Shown one piece after another: positions 1-5,346 of a stretch of DNA of 5,781 bases. The position numbers and the translations under genes are program-made. The stretch comes from Actinomycetota bacterium (GTDB taxonomy: Bacteria > Actinomycetota > Humimicrobiia > Humimicrobiales > Humimicrobiaceae), in NCBI GenBank assembly GCA_023475715.1, contig JAMCVO010000370.1, positions 1 through 5,781 on the forward strand. Direction: 5' to 3'. The notes under the pieces are model-generated. The model saw only the letters and a list, made by a program, of their open reading frames with translations, had not been told where the DNA came from and made no database searches. Each line of letters begins with the position of its first letter. Position 1 is the stretch's first letter.

Positions 1-1543
1 CCATATGCCTTAATTTCGGACTGGCTGAGGAGTTTAACGGCAAATGCAATTTAAGGTTTGACGATACTAACCCGACAAAGGAAGAATCCGAATATGTGGA
101 ATCCATAAAAACAGACATAAGATGGCTGGGATTTGACTGGGGACCGCAGGAATATTATGCTTCAGACTACTTTGAGAAACTTTATGATTTTGCTGTTTTA
201 CTTATAAAAAAGGGTAAGGCATATGTCTGTGATTTGAGTGCTGAAGAAATACGCCGATATAGAGGGACCTTAACACAGCCAGGCAAGGAAAGTCCATACC
301 GAAACCGATCTACAGAAGAAAACCTTCGCTTATTTAAAGAAATGCGGGATGGCAAATATCCCGACGGCTCAAAAGTACTCAGGGCGAAAATAAATATGTC
401 CTCGCCCAATATTAATATGAGGGACCCGGTTATGTATCGCATCCTGCATAAAAACCATCACCGTACAGGAGATAAATGGTGTATTTATCCGACTTATGAC
501 TGGACTCATGGACAGTCAGACTCAATTGAAAATATTACATATTCGATATGCACCCTGGAGTTTGAAGATCACCGTCCTCTATATGACTGGTTCATAGAAC
601 AGCTTGGCATACATCATCCCAGACAGATAGAATTTGCCAGACTTAACCTTACATATACTGTAATGAGTAAAAGAATGCTCCTTGAACTTGTTGAGAAAGA
701 AGATATGTAAGCAGCTGGGACGACCCTAGGATGCCTACGATTTCAGGCATGAGACGAAGGGGTTACAGTCCGGAGGCAATACGTAACTTTTGTTCACAGA
801 TAGGAGTGGCAAAAGCAGACAGTACGGTTGATATGGCCTTTCTCGAACATATAATAAGAGAAAATCTGAATAAAAAAGCAATACGTGTCATGGGAGTCCT
901 GAATCCTTTAAAGGTTGTAATAGATAATTATCCCGACAGTCAGGAAGAAGAACTTACTGCGATAAATAATCCGGAAGACCCTTGTGCCGGAACACGGAAA
1001 ATACCATTTTCAAAAATCCTTTACATAGAAAAAGATGACTTTATGGAAAACCCTCCTTCAAAATTTTACAGGCTGTCTCCGGGTCGTGAAGTCAGGTTAA
1101 GGTATGCTTATTTTGTAAAATGCGTCGATGTAATCAGGAACAGCAATGGGGAAATTTCAGAAATTCATTGTACTTATGACCCTTTAACAAGGGGGGGGGA
1201 CGCGCCCGATGGAAGAAAGGTAAAAGCAACTCTTCATTGGGTTTCCGCCAGACATTGTATTTCAGCAGAAGTCAGATTATATGATAATCTTTTTTTGAAG
1301 GAAAATCCTCTTAAAACAGAAGAAGATGGCAATTTTAAAGATAATTTAAACCCGGATTCATTACAGGTAGTTAAAAATTGCAAACTCGAGCCATCTCTTA
1401 GCATGGCTAAACCTGGCAGTATGTATCAGTTTGAAAGATTGGGATATTTTTGTGTTGACCTTGATACCAATAATGAAAGAATGGTGTTTAACAGGACTGT
1501 AACATTAAAAGATGAGTGGAATAAGATAAAGGTGTCTTTATAA
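1..1543 (+). pseudogene. glnS: glutamine--tRNA ligase (GlnRS), 5'-truncated by window edge and frameshifted
   Basis: Class I aminoacyl-tRNA synthetase that charges tRNA-Gln with glutamine in the cytoplasm. The reading frame is open from base 3 ([20 protein letters not shown]...), which matches about residue 48 of typical GlnRS, so the HIGH motif lies just outside the window. Visible family blocks: [36 protein letters not shown], the KMSKS-like VMSKR loop (660-674), then [22 protein letters not shown], and the beta-barrel anticodon-binding domains ending in [12 protein letters not shown]. The first frame stops at TAA 708-710 after LVEKEDM. The rest continues in another frame as [12 protein letters not shown] from 704. 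Family alignment fits a 2-nt excess (a GA doubling in AAAGAAGATATG) around 697-707. Neither the GTG at 96 nor the ATG at 731 is a real start, because both sit inside conserved blocks. Either a true pseudogene or a sequence error; identity as GlnRS is near certain, the broken state moderately so. Confidence 0.93.
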
Positions 1544-1544
1544 A

Positions 1545-1688
1545 TTATTTGATATCCGAAGCCTCATCATAAAATACCAATCTTATTTGATCTTTTTCCA
1601 GCACAATCCTTATTATAGATTTAAATGTAAAATAACCCATATTATTTAAAAATTTGTTTTTTATATTGTTATTGTCAGAGATATAATT
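1545..1688 (-). pseudogene. possible 3' relic of an unrecognised protein gene
   Basis: The minus strand is open for 47 codons, ending at TAA 1547-1545, two bases from the glnS stop and convergent with it. It reads through ...FLNNMGYFTFKS, then IIRIVLEKDQIRLVFYDEAS, then DIK. The alternating hydrophobic and charged residues look like the last beta strands of a real protein, not random AT-rich translation. The only ATG in it (1640-1638) gives just 31 residues and has no ribosome binding site. An in-frame TAA lies directly upstream, although another frame stays open further on (AKTKILGKIISLTITI), which would fit a decayed and frameshifted gene. I do not recognise the family. It could be chance. 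Confidence 0.25.
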
Positions 1689-1725
1689 TTACCAAGGATT
1701 TTTGTTTTCGCATTTATTAAGATTC

Positions 1726-1786
1726 TTATAATCCGGGCTTGTGTTTTATGGATAAAAATAATTAAAATAGATTAACCGGATTATAA
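1726..1786. promoter_or_regulatory. 11-bp perfect inverted repeat upstream of the two-helix membrane protein gene
   Basis: TTATAATCCGG (1726-1736) is exactly mirrored by CCGGATTATAA (1776-1786), with 39 bases between. The right arm contains a TATAAT hexamer about 30 bases before the start codon of the gene at 1815, so the arm overlaps a plausible -10 element. A weaker alternative promoter is TTGTGT (1739-1744), 18 bases, then TAAAAT (1763-1768). The arrangement could be a paired operator for a dimeric regulator, or a loop in a leader transcript. No terminator T-tract follows, so a terminator is unlikely. Confidence 0.3.
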
Positions 1787-1800
1787 TTATATTAAAATAG
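1761..1800. repeat. direct repeat ATTAAAATAG, two copies 30 bp apart
   Basis: ATTAAAATAG occurs at 1761-1770 and again, identically, at 1791-1800, immediately before the ribosome binding site of the next gene. The 30-bp period is close to three helical turns, so both copies would face the same side of DNA. In such AT-rich DNA a 10-bp match is only mildly surprising, so any regulatory role is a guess. Confidence 0.3.
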
Positions 1801-1814
1801 TGGGAGGGGTTTTA

Positions 1815-2189
1815 ATGACAAGAAGAGTTTATTTCAGAGAAATTTATTTCTATATTGTCTGTCTTGCAGCAATAATTATTTTTATAGTTGGTCTGGTTAT
1901 GGCTTATGATGGTACTATCAATTATGTCAGACCCACTACATATATGACAAAATCCAGCGCATTATCCATGTATTCGAAGGAACAGTATCCAACTCTTACT
2001 GCCGAGCAGATAGATAAATTAGCAGCAGATGAGATTAATGCTTCTCTTCAAAACGAAAAAGATATGGCATTTAAGAATCTTCTCAGAGGAGTACTCCTGG
2101 TTATTATAGCAATCCCCTTGTTCGCGTTTCACTGGAGAAAAGCCCAGCAGATGTGGAAAATAAGCCTGGAAACTAAAGATTTAGAATAA
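1815..2189 (+). CDS. small membrane protein with two transmembrane helices, function unknown
   Basis: Encodes 124 residues from ATG 1815. I chose this start because GGGAGGGG (1802-1809) lies 5-7 bases upstream; the in-frame GTG at 1800 would put that ribosome binding site inside the gene. Residues ~10-31 (IYFYIVCLAAIIIFIVGLVM) form one hydrophobic helix after a basic N-terminus (TRRVYFRE). Residues ~32-88 are a polar loop with likely helical, charged stretches (LTAEQIDKLAADEINASLQN). Residues ~89-105 form a second helix ending in PLFAFHWRKAQQMWK. Basic residues flank both helices on what would be the cytoplasmic side, so the loop is probably outside. The helix ending in a Pro...HWR motif vaguely recalls the DUF5671 family; this is from memory and unverified. 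It stands alone, with its own upstream region, and is separated from the nitroreductase by 86 bases. Confidence 0.8.
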   Translation: MTRRVYFREIYFYIVCLAAIIIFIVGLVMAYDGTINYVRPTTYMTKSSALSMYSKEQYPTLTAEQIDKLAADEINASLQNEKDMAFKNLLRGVLLVIIAIPLFAFHWRKAQQMWKISLETKDLE

Positions 2190-2227
2190 AGTTTAAAAGC
2201 TATAAGATCATCCGATTTCCCGACAGG

Positions 2228-2241
2228 TCTGTTGAAACAGA
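2228..2241. promoter_or_regulatory. 14-bp interrupted palindrome upstream of the nitroreductase gene
   Basis: TCTGTTGAAACAGA has two 6-base arms (TCTGTT / AACAGA) separated by GA. A 2-base loop cannot form a good hairpin, so if functional it would be a DNA site for a dimeric protein. It lies 34 bases before the nitroreductase start and would overlap a weak TTGAAA -35-like element (2233-2238). No convincing -10 sits at the right distance, so the promoter assignment is uncertain. Confidence 0.25.
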
Positions 2242-2275
2242 TGTAGGTGTATTATTTTTAAAGATAAGGAGTCAA

Positions 2276-2863
2276 ATGGATATTTATAATGAGATAATTT
2301 CAAGAAGAACTATCAGAAAGTTTAAGCAAACTGATATCCCTGTTGAAATTTTAAAAAAAATAGTGAATGCTGGCAGGCTCGCACCTTCCGCAGGTAATTT
2401 GCAGCCACTGGAATATTTCATAGCTGTAGACAATGCGCTGAGAGAAAAAATTTTTAGCACCCTAAGCTGGGCAAGATATATAAAACCTGAAGGAAATCCG
2501 CAAAAAGGTGAAAAACCTATGGCATATATCATAATTATCGTTAATGATAAGATTGCTAACCCTGCTCTTTTCAAATATGACATAGGAGCAAGTACCGAAA
2601 ATATAATAATTACCGCACTTGCAGAAGGTATAGGATGCTGCTGGATTGCTTCAGTTAATAAAAATGATTTATCCGAAATACTGCAGATCCCGAAAGACTA
2701 CTCTATAGATTGTGTACTTGCATTTGGTTATCCGCTTGAGAATCCTGTATATGAAGATATTAAAAAAGATGGCTCAATAAAATATTACAAGGATTCCGAA
2801 GGCAGACTTCATGTCCCGAAAAGAAAGCTTGAAGACATTGTTCATATTAATAAATTTCAATAA
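2276..2863 (+). CDS. nitroreductase-family FMN-dependent oxidoreductase
   Basis: A 195-residue cytoplasmic flavoprotein, normal length for a compact member of the nitroreductase superfamily, which uses NAD(P)H to reduce nitro compounds, quinones or other electrophiles through bound FMN, usually as a homodimer. Family marks: SRRTIRKF at residues 9-16 (FMN phosphate contact), APSAGNLQP at 36-44 (isoalloxazine contact), DIGAS at 102-106 followed by ENIIITALAEGIGCCWI at 108-124, and the closing AFGYP block. The start is set by AAGGAG (2266-2271), four bases before the ATG. The C-terminal ~35 residues are lysine-rich (KYYKDSEGRLHVPKRK), as in many clostridial homologues. The gene is complete and appears intact. 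Substrate cannot be told from sequence; a role in redox detoxification is inference. Its end converges with the ABC permease 13 bases away. Confidence 0.92.
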   Translation: MDIYNEIISRRTIRKFKQTDIPVEILKKIVNAGRLAPSAGNLQPLEYFIAVDNALREKIFSTLSWARYIKPEGNPQKGEKPMAYIIIIVNDKIANPALFKYDIGASTENIIITALAEGIGCCWIASVNKNDLSEILQIPKDYSIDCVLAFGYPLENPVYEDIKKDGSIKYYKDSEGRLHVPKRKLEDIVHINKFQ

Positions 2864-2866
2864 TTT

Positions 2867-2886
2867 GATAATGCTGTTATTTTTTC
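2867..2886 (+). terminator. weak hairpin with T-tract after the nitroreductase gene
   Basis: GATAA (2867-2871) can pair with TTATT (2877-2881, one G-T pair) around a 5-base loop, and a run of T follows (2880-2885). The stem is short and AT-only apart from the wobble, so termination would be weak. It overlaps the last codons of the convergent permease gene. Confidence 0.3.
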
Positions 2887-3746
2887 TTAATAGAAATTTT
2901 AATTACTGCCAGCAAATAAAATAAAATCCCTGTTGCGACCAATATAAGAATGCTCACAAGTGGAGAAATTTCTTTACCATTTAAGTAATAAACAACTCCC
3001 ATGGTTTGTTTAAAGTTATCGACAACCTGCACGGGTGCATTTTTAAAAGCAATGGACATTGGAGTATTCATCATTATCTGCCGGAACAATGCACCTGAGT
3101 AACTTACTGGAAAAATTTTTATTACAGTTTGAACAGCAGATGGAAGAACCCCGATCGGAATATATATGCCAGTTAAAAAACCAATAAGCGTCCCTATTAT
3201 CGTACTTGCAGTAGCAAAAGCATTTATACTTTTAAAAAATGACACAATGAAAAAAACCATCGAAGAACTGGCAAAAACAGACAGCAGCATTACTCCCAGC
3301 AATTTTAAGAGTGGCAGGAATTCAAGAAGTTTTCCTCCACCGGCAACTATGTAAATTTCAGCAATAACCAATGCAGCAATACTCATTATTATCCCTATAA
3401 TGAAGGAACTTATAACATATCCTCCTGCGAGCTGCGATCGTTTAAGCGGCGCGGATGAAAAATCTTTCGATATTTTTTTTGTTGTGTCATCAACCATGGT
3501 ACCGAATGCACCCATGGTTGTAGTTATTGAAGTTACGGATAAAAGTCCTGCCATAACCCAGCTGTCTATATTGAAACGTGCACTTTCACCCAAAAGATTT
3601 TTGAAATTGCTGACCATCATGTTCCCAAGAAACAATACATAAAGCCCGATAATTATAAAAACAGCAAGAAGCGAAAAAAATACTGATGTCCTGTCACGGA
3701 AAAACAGTTTGAGGTTGCGCTTGATAAGATTAATCATCACAGTCAT
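2877..3746 (-). CDS. ABC-2 type exporter, membrane permease subunit
   Basis: A 289-residue inner membrane protein, the channel half of a DrrB-like ABC-2 exporter (drug, antibiotic, lipid or peptide export). It opens with a cytoplasmic amphipathic segment (INLIKRNLKLFFRDRTS) typical of the family. Six hydrophobic spans follow at about residues 21-42, 62-82, 107-131, 143-168, 175-203 and 262-284. The hallmark GIYIPIGVLP...V...FPVSY comes just after the fifth span. The start ATG at 3746 directly abuts the ATPase stop (TAAATG), with GAGAGG upstream inside the ATPase end, so translation is probably coupled. The ATG three codons later (M4) is a less likely start because it is too far from that site. 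The gene is intact. Residues 58-69 are encoded by the 32-bp segment copied in inverted orientation into the ATPase gene. Substrate unknown. Confidence 0.92.
   Translation of the reverse strand: MTVMINLIKRNLKLFFRDRTSVFFSLLAVFIIIGLYVLFLGNMMVSNFKNLLGESARFNIDSWVMAGLLSVTSITTTMGAFGTMVDDTTKKISKDFSSAPLKRSQLAGGYVISSFIIGIIMSIAALVIAEIYIVAGGGKLLEFLPLLKLLGVMLLSVFASSSMVFFIVSFFKSINAFATASTIIGTLIGFLTGIYIPIGVLPSAVQTVIKIFPVSYSGALFRQIMMNTPMSIAFKNAPVQVVDNFKQTMGVVYYLNGKEISPLVSILILVATGILFYLLAVIKISIKKK
3542..3573 (+). repeat. 32-bp inverted repeat, source copy inside the permease gene
   Basis: This segment (AAAGTCCTGCC...TCTATATTG on the + strand) is identical over 32 of 32 bases to the reverse complement of 4232-4263. 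Here it is ordinary coding sequence for permease residues 58-69 (around NIDSWVMAG), in frame and needed for an uninterrupted family alignment, so this copy is the original. Confidence 0.95.
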
Positions 3747-4698
3747 TTAATTTTCATCCTCTCTCATGACATTGCCGGTAATATTGACAAAGGCATCATC
3801 CATGCTTCCATTTAACACTTCAAAACCGGATATCATATTTTTTGCGTTATTTACTATCGGCAGTGCATCAATAGTGTTTGAAACAGGAATGATAAAAAAA
3901 CCTCCGGATAAAGTATATTTGATATCCTGATCTGTTAAAAATAAGGCAAGTTTCTCACTATCTTTTGGAAGCAGGCGCAATATATCAGTAGTATATTTTG
4001 CACGAAGCTCGGCAGGAGTACCCTTAGCGGAAATAAGTCCGTTATCAATGATTGCTACATAATCAGCATTGGCAGCTTCCTCCATATAATGAGTTGTAAG
4101 AAATACTGTCATTCCGGTTCCTTTTTGCAGATTCCTTATTGTATCCCAGACACTCTTCCTGGTTTGAGGGTCAAGACCGGTCGTAGGTTCATCCATAAAG
4201 AGTATCTTTGGGGTATTCACAAGTGCTCTTGCAATATAGACAGCTGGGTTATGGCAGGACTTTAGATCTGCGACGCTGACCGCCGGAAAGCTTGCCATAA
4301 GGCCGGTTCATAAAACTCTCCACACCTGCTGCACTTGATGCCTTATCAACAGCATGTGCCAACTCTTTGCTTGATAAACCATAAAAACTGCCTCTCGTAT
4401 AAAGATTCTCCTTAACCGTTAGCAGAGCATCCAGAATACTGTCCTGGAATACAATACCGATGCTTTTCCGAATCTTATCATCCTGTTCGCCAAGCACATA
4501 ACTGTTTACCCTCACATTACCTTTATCTGGTTTAAGAAGCGTACAGATAATATCAATAGTGGTAGTTTTTCCTGCACCATTCGGGCCCAGGAAGGCAAAC
4601 AATTCTCCTTCATTCACGTAAAAATCGATACCTTTTACTGCTTCAACATTCCCGTATCTCTTTTTAAGATTACTGACATCTATTATTACAGAGGACAT
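3747..4698 (-). pseudogene. ABC-2 type exporter ATP-binding subunit (DrrA-like), split by a templated insertion
   Basis: ATPase that would drive the permease encoded next to it. From ATG 4698 (AGGAAGG site 9 bases upstream) the protein shows Walker A GPNGAGKTTT (residues 38-47), Q-loop Gln85 (IVFQDS) and the signature LSGGQ (137-141), then QRRRS and five codons later a stop (KVLP, TAA). The remainder, in another frame, begins IARALVNTPKILFMDEPTTG and holds Walker B, the D-loop, H-loop His (FLTTHY) and a C-terminal DUF4162-like tail ending at 3747. The family reads RRRSDIARAL here, which needs AGA TCT GAT ATT GCA AGA. Instead, 26 bases replace one G, a net +25. Removing 25 from 952 gives 927 bases, exactly 309 codons (308 residues plus stop), the normal length. 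The downstream piece has an ATG at 4298 but no convincing ribosome binding site, and would lack Walker A, so the gene as read is non-functional. Confidence 0.93.
4232..4263 (-). repeat. 32-bp inverted repeat, inserted copy inside the ATPase gene
   Basis: Exact reverse complement of 3542-3573. About 26 of its 32 bases are foreign to the ATPase; the last six (ATATTG) fit both genes, so they mark the junction microhomology. The insertion sits between the codons for Ser145 and Asp146 of the reconstructed protein and brings in the stop codon TAA. Confidence 0.95.
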
Positions 4699-4726
4699 AA
4701 AATTATCCCTTCCTGTTATCCGATAC

Positions 4727-4743
4727 TAACATTAAATATGTTA
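4727..4743. promoter_or_regulatory. operator-like inverted repeat at the ABC operon start
   Basis: TAACAT (4727-4732) and ATGTTA (4738-4743) are perfect mirror arms around 5 bases. The site lies between a TATAAT on the minus strand (4756-4751) and the ATPase ribosome binding site, overlapping the expected transcription start. That is a typical place for a repressor of a drug exporter (TetR, MarR or PadR type), but no regulator gene is in the window, so this is inference. Confidence 0.35.
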
Positions 4744-4750
4744 ACAACTA

Positions 4751-4780
4751 ATTATAAATCATATTCGACCATCCTACATC
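4751..4780 (-). promoter_or_regulatory. candidate promoter of the ABC exporter operon
   Basis: On the minus strand a perfect TATAAT (4756-4751) lies 52 bases upstream of the ATPase ATG. At 17-18 bases before it only GATGTA / ATGTAG is found, a poor -35. The promoter is likely weak or activator-dependent. Confidence 0.4.
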
Positions 4781-4851
4781 ATAATTAATTTCTTTCAATC
4801 AAATTAAATATCTTAACATAGTCTATAAAGTTATAAAATAAAAAGACATGA

Positions 4852-5082
4852 ACTAATGCTTTAATCATTAATTACAATAATACAAAGGTAATTTTAAGCA
4901 TTTCAAGAAATATATTTGAGAGAAAAGTATTAGAAGAATTGATGAAAAAACTTGCCTATAAAGATTCGCTTACTGAATTACTTAACAAGTTATTATTTGA
5001 AGAACATTTTCTAGATAGAATCTTTCTATACACTATTATATACCTGTCGCGTCATCTAAAAAAGTATCTGAAAGTATATTGA
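4852..5082 (+). pseudogene. relic of a PAS-GGDEF (diguanylate cyclase-type) signalling protein
   Basis: One frame is open for 76 codons and reads like the seam between a PAS sensor domain and a GGDEF domain. The end of PAS appears as NALIINYNNTKVILSISRNI, close to the usual 'ISRDITERK' ending, then FERKVLEELMKK, then the GGDEF opening LAYKDSLTELLNKLLFEEHF (usual form: LAYxDxLTGLxNRRxFEE). After LDRI the similarity stops and the frame ends at TGA 5080-5082. The catalytic GGDEF motif and everything after it are missing, as is most of the PAS domain, so no enzyme activity is possible. An ATG at 4942 would give a 46-residue peptide, without a good ribosome binding site. The Gly and Arg of the LTGLxNRR motif are changed (LTELLNKL), as expected in an unselected relic. 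Confidence 0.7.
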
Positions 5083-5106
5083 CAATCACCGATGATGTGT
5101 TATTAT
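5079..5106 (+). promoter_or_regulatory. strong sigma-A promoter for the structured RNA
   Basis: A perfect TTGACA (5079-5084), a 16-base spacer, then TATTAT (5101-5106), one mismatch from consensus. Expected start of transcription is about 5112-5114. It overlaps the end of the GGDEF relic and faces the structured RNA; no protein gene lies downstream on this strand. Confidence 0.65.
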
Positions 5107-5112
5107 TTAATT

Positions 5113-5290
5113 GATGCTTAGAACAGAAGGCAACAGCTAGAATCAGCAGGAGTTACAATCGAAAGAATGTAAAGTTTGTTGATTTCGAAGCGGTCCCAAG
5201 AAAAGTTCTAGGAGTAGACCCCAAGATGTTAAGTAACCTAAGGTCATAAGACTAAGGCTATGGTGAAAGATAACTTGGGGTTTTTATTTT
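5113..5290 (+). ncRNA. candidate free-standing structured RNA, ~175 nt, family not recognised
   Basis: Between the promoter and the T-tract there is no open frame of note, but consecutive helices can be drawn. Hairpin 1: AATCAGC (5141-5147) with GTTGATT (5178-5184, one G-U), enclosing TTACA/TGTAA (5153-5157 / 5168-5172), an A-A mismatch, and TC-GAAA-GA, a GNRA tetraloop. Hairpin 2: GGTC (5192-5195) with GACC (5217-5220), enclosing CC-A-AGAA / TTCT-A-GG. Hairpin 3: CCCCAAG (5219-5225) with CTTGGGG (5274-5280), enclosing a small hairpin at 5237-5257 (CCT...AGG outside, GGTC-ATAA-GACT inside). The unit ends in T5-A-T6. The 5' end does not pair with the 3' end, so it is not 6S-like. I see no hallmark of T-box, tmRNA, SRP, RNase P or the common riboswitches, and no downstream gene in the same direction. 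Pairings were drawn by eye. Confidence 0.55.
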
Positions 5291-5292
5291 TC
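5218..5292 (+). terminator. terminal stem and T-tract of the structured RNA
   Basis: ACCCCAAG (5218-5225) pairs perfectly with CTTGGGGT (5274-5281), followed by TTTTTATTTTTT. The 8-bp GC-containing stem directly before the T-run looks like intrinsic termination, but the 48 bases inside it, with their own hairpin, are longer than usual. It acts only on the + strand, since the minus strand lacks a T-run after the stem. Confidence 0.6.
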
Positions 5293-5346
5293 AAACATTT
5301 AACTTCCCGGAATTCATTCTGATTTTATGACTTGACTTCCTTAAGC

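Noticed and set aside
690..710. Programmed -1 ribosomal frameshift in glnS.
   Set aside because: No X XXY YYZ slippery heptamer in the right phase, no obvious downstream stem or pseudoknot, and programmed shifting is not known for GlnRS.
96..731. GTG at 96 and ATG at 731 as starts of two separate proteins.
   Set aside because: Both lie inside conserved GlnRS blocks (SEYVESIK and DPRMPT), and the frame is open upstream of 96 to the window edge. They are pieces of one broken gene.
1800..1814. GTG 1800 as start of the two-helix membrane protein.
   Set aside because: It would place the strong GGGAGGGG ribosome binding site inside the coding sequence; ATG 1815 is correctly spaced.
3166..3642. 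Plus-strand frames at 3166-3354 and 3400-3642, and minus-strand frames inside glnS (182-442) and the nitroreductase (2284-2583).
   Set aside because: Antisense shadows of well-supported genes, without ribosome binding sites or family resemblance.
3542..4263. Invertible on/off switch using the 32-bp inverted repeats.
   Set aside because: Flipping the interval would put antisense sequence into both genes and restore neither; there is no recombinase gene in the window. A templated insertion explains the data better.
5190..5222. Resemblance of CCCAAGAAAAGTTCTAG to a 23S rRNA segment (CCAGGAAAAGCCTCTA-like).
   Set aside because: Only a short stretch is similar and the flanks do not follow rRNA; likely coincidence of a simple hairpin loop.
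5225..5280. Group I intron core (GACTAAGG and GAAAGATAA reminiscent of R and S elements).
   Set aside because: No P/Q elements, no P7 pairing, far too short, and no interrupted host gene.
5113..5290. 6S RNA, tmRNA, SRP RNA, T-box or common riboswitch identity for the structured RNA.
   Set aside because: 5' and 3' ends do not pair as in 6S; no tRNA-like end, SRP apical loop, or TGGNACCGCG T-box bulge; no downstream gene in the same orientation for a riboswitch to control.
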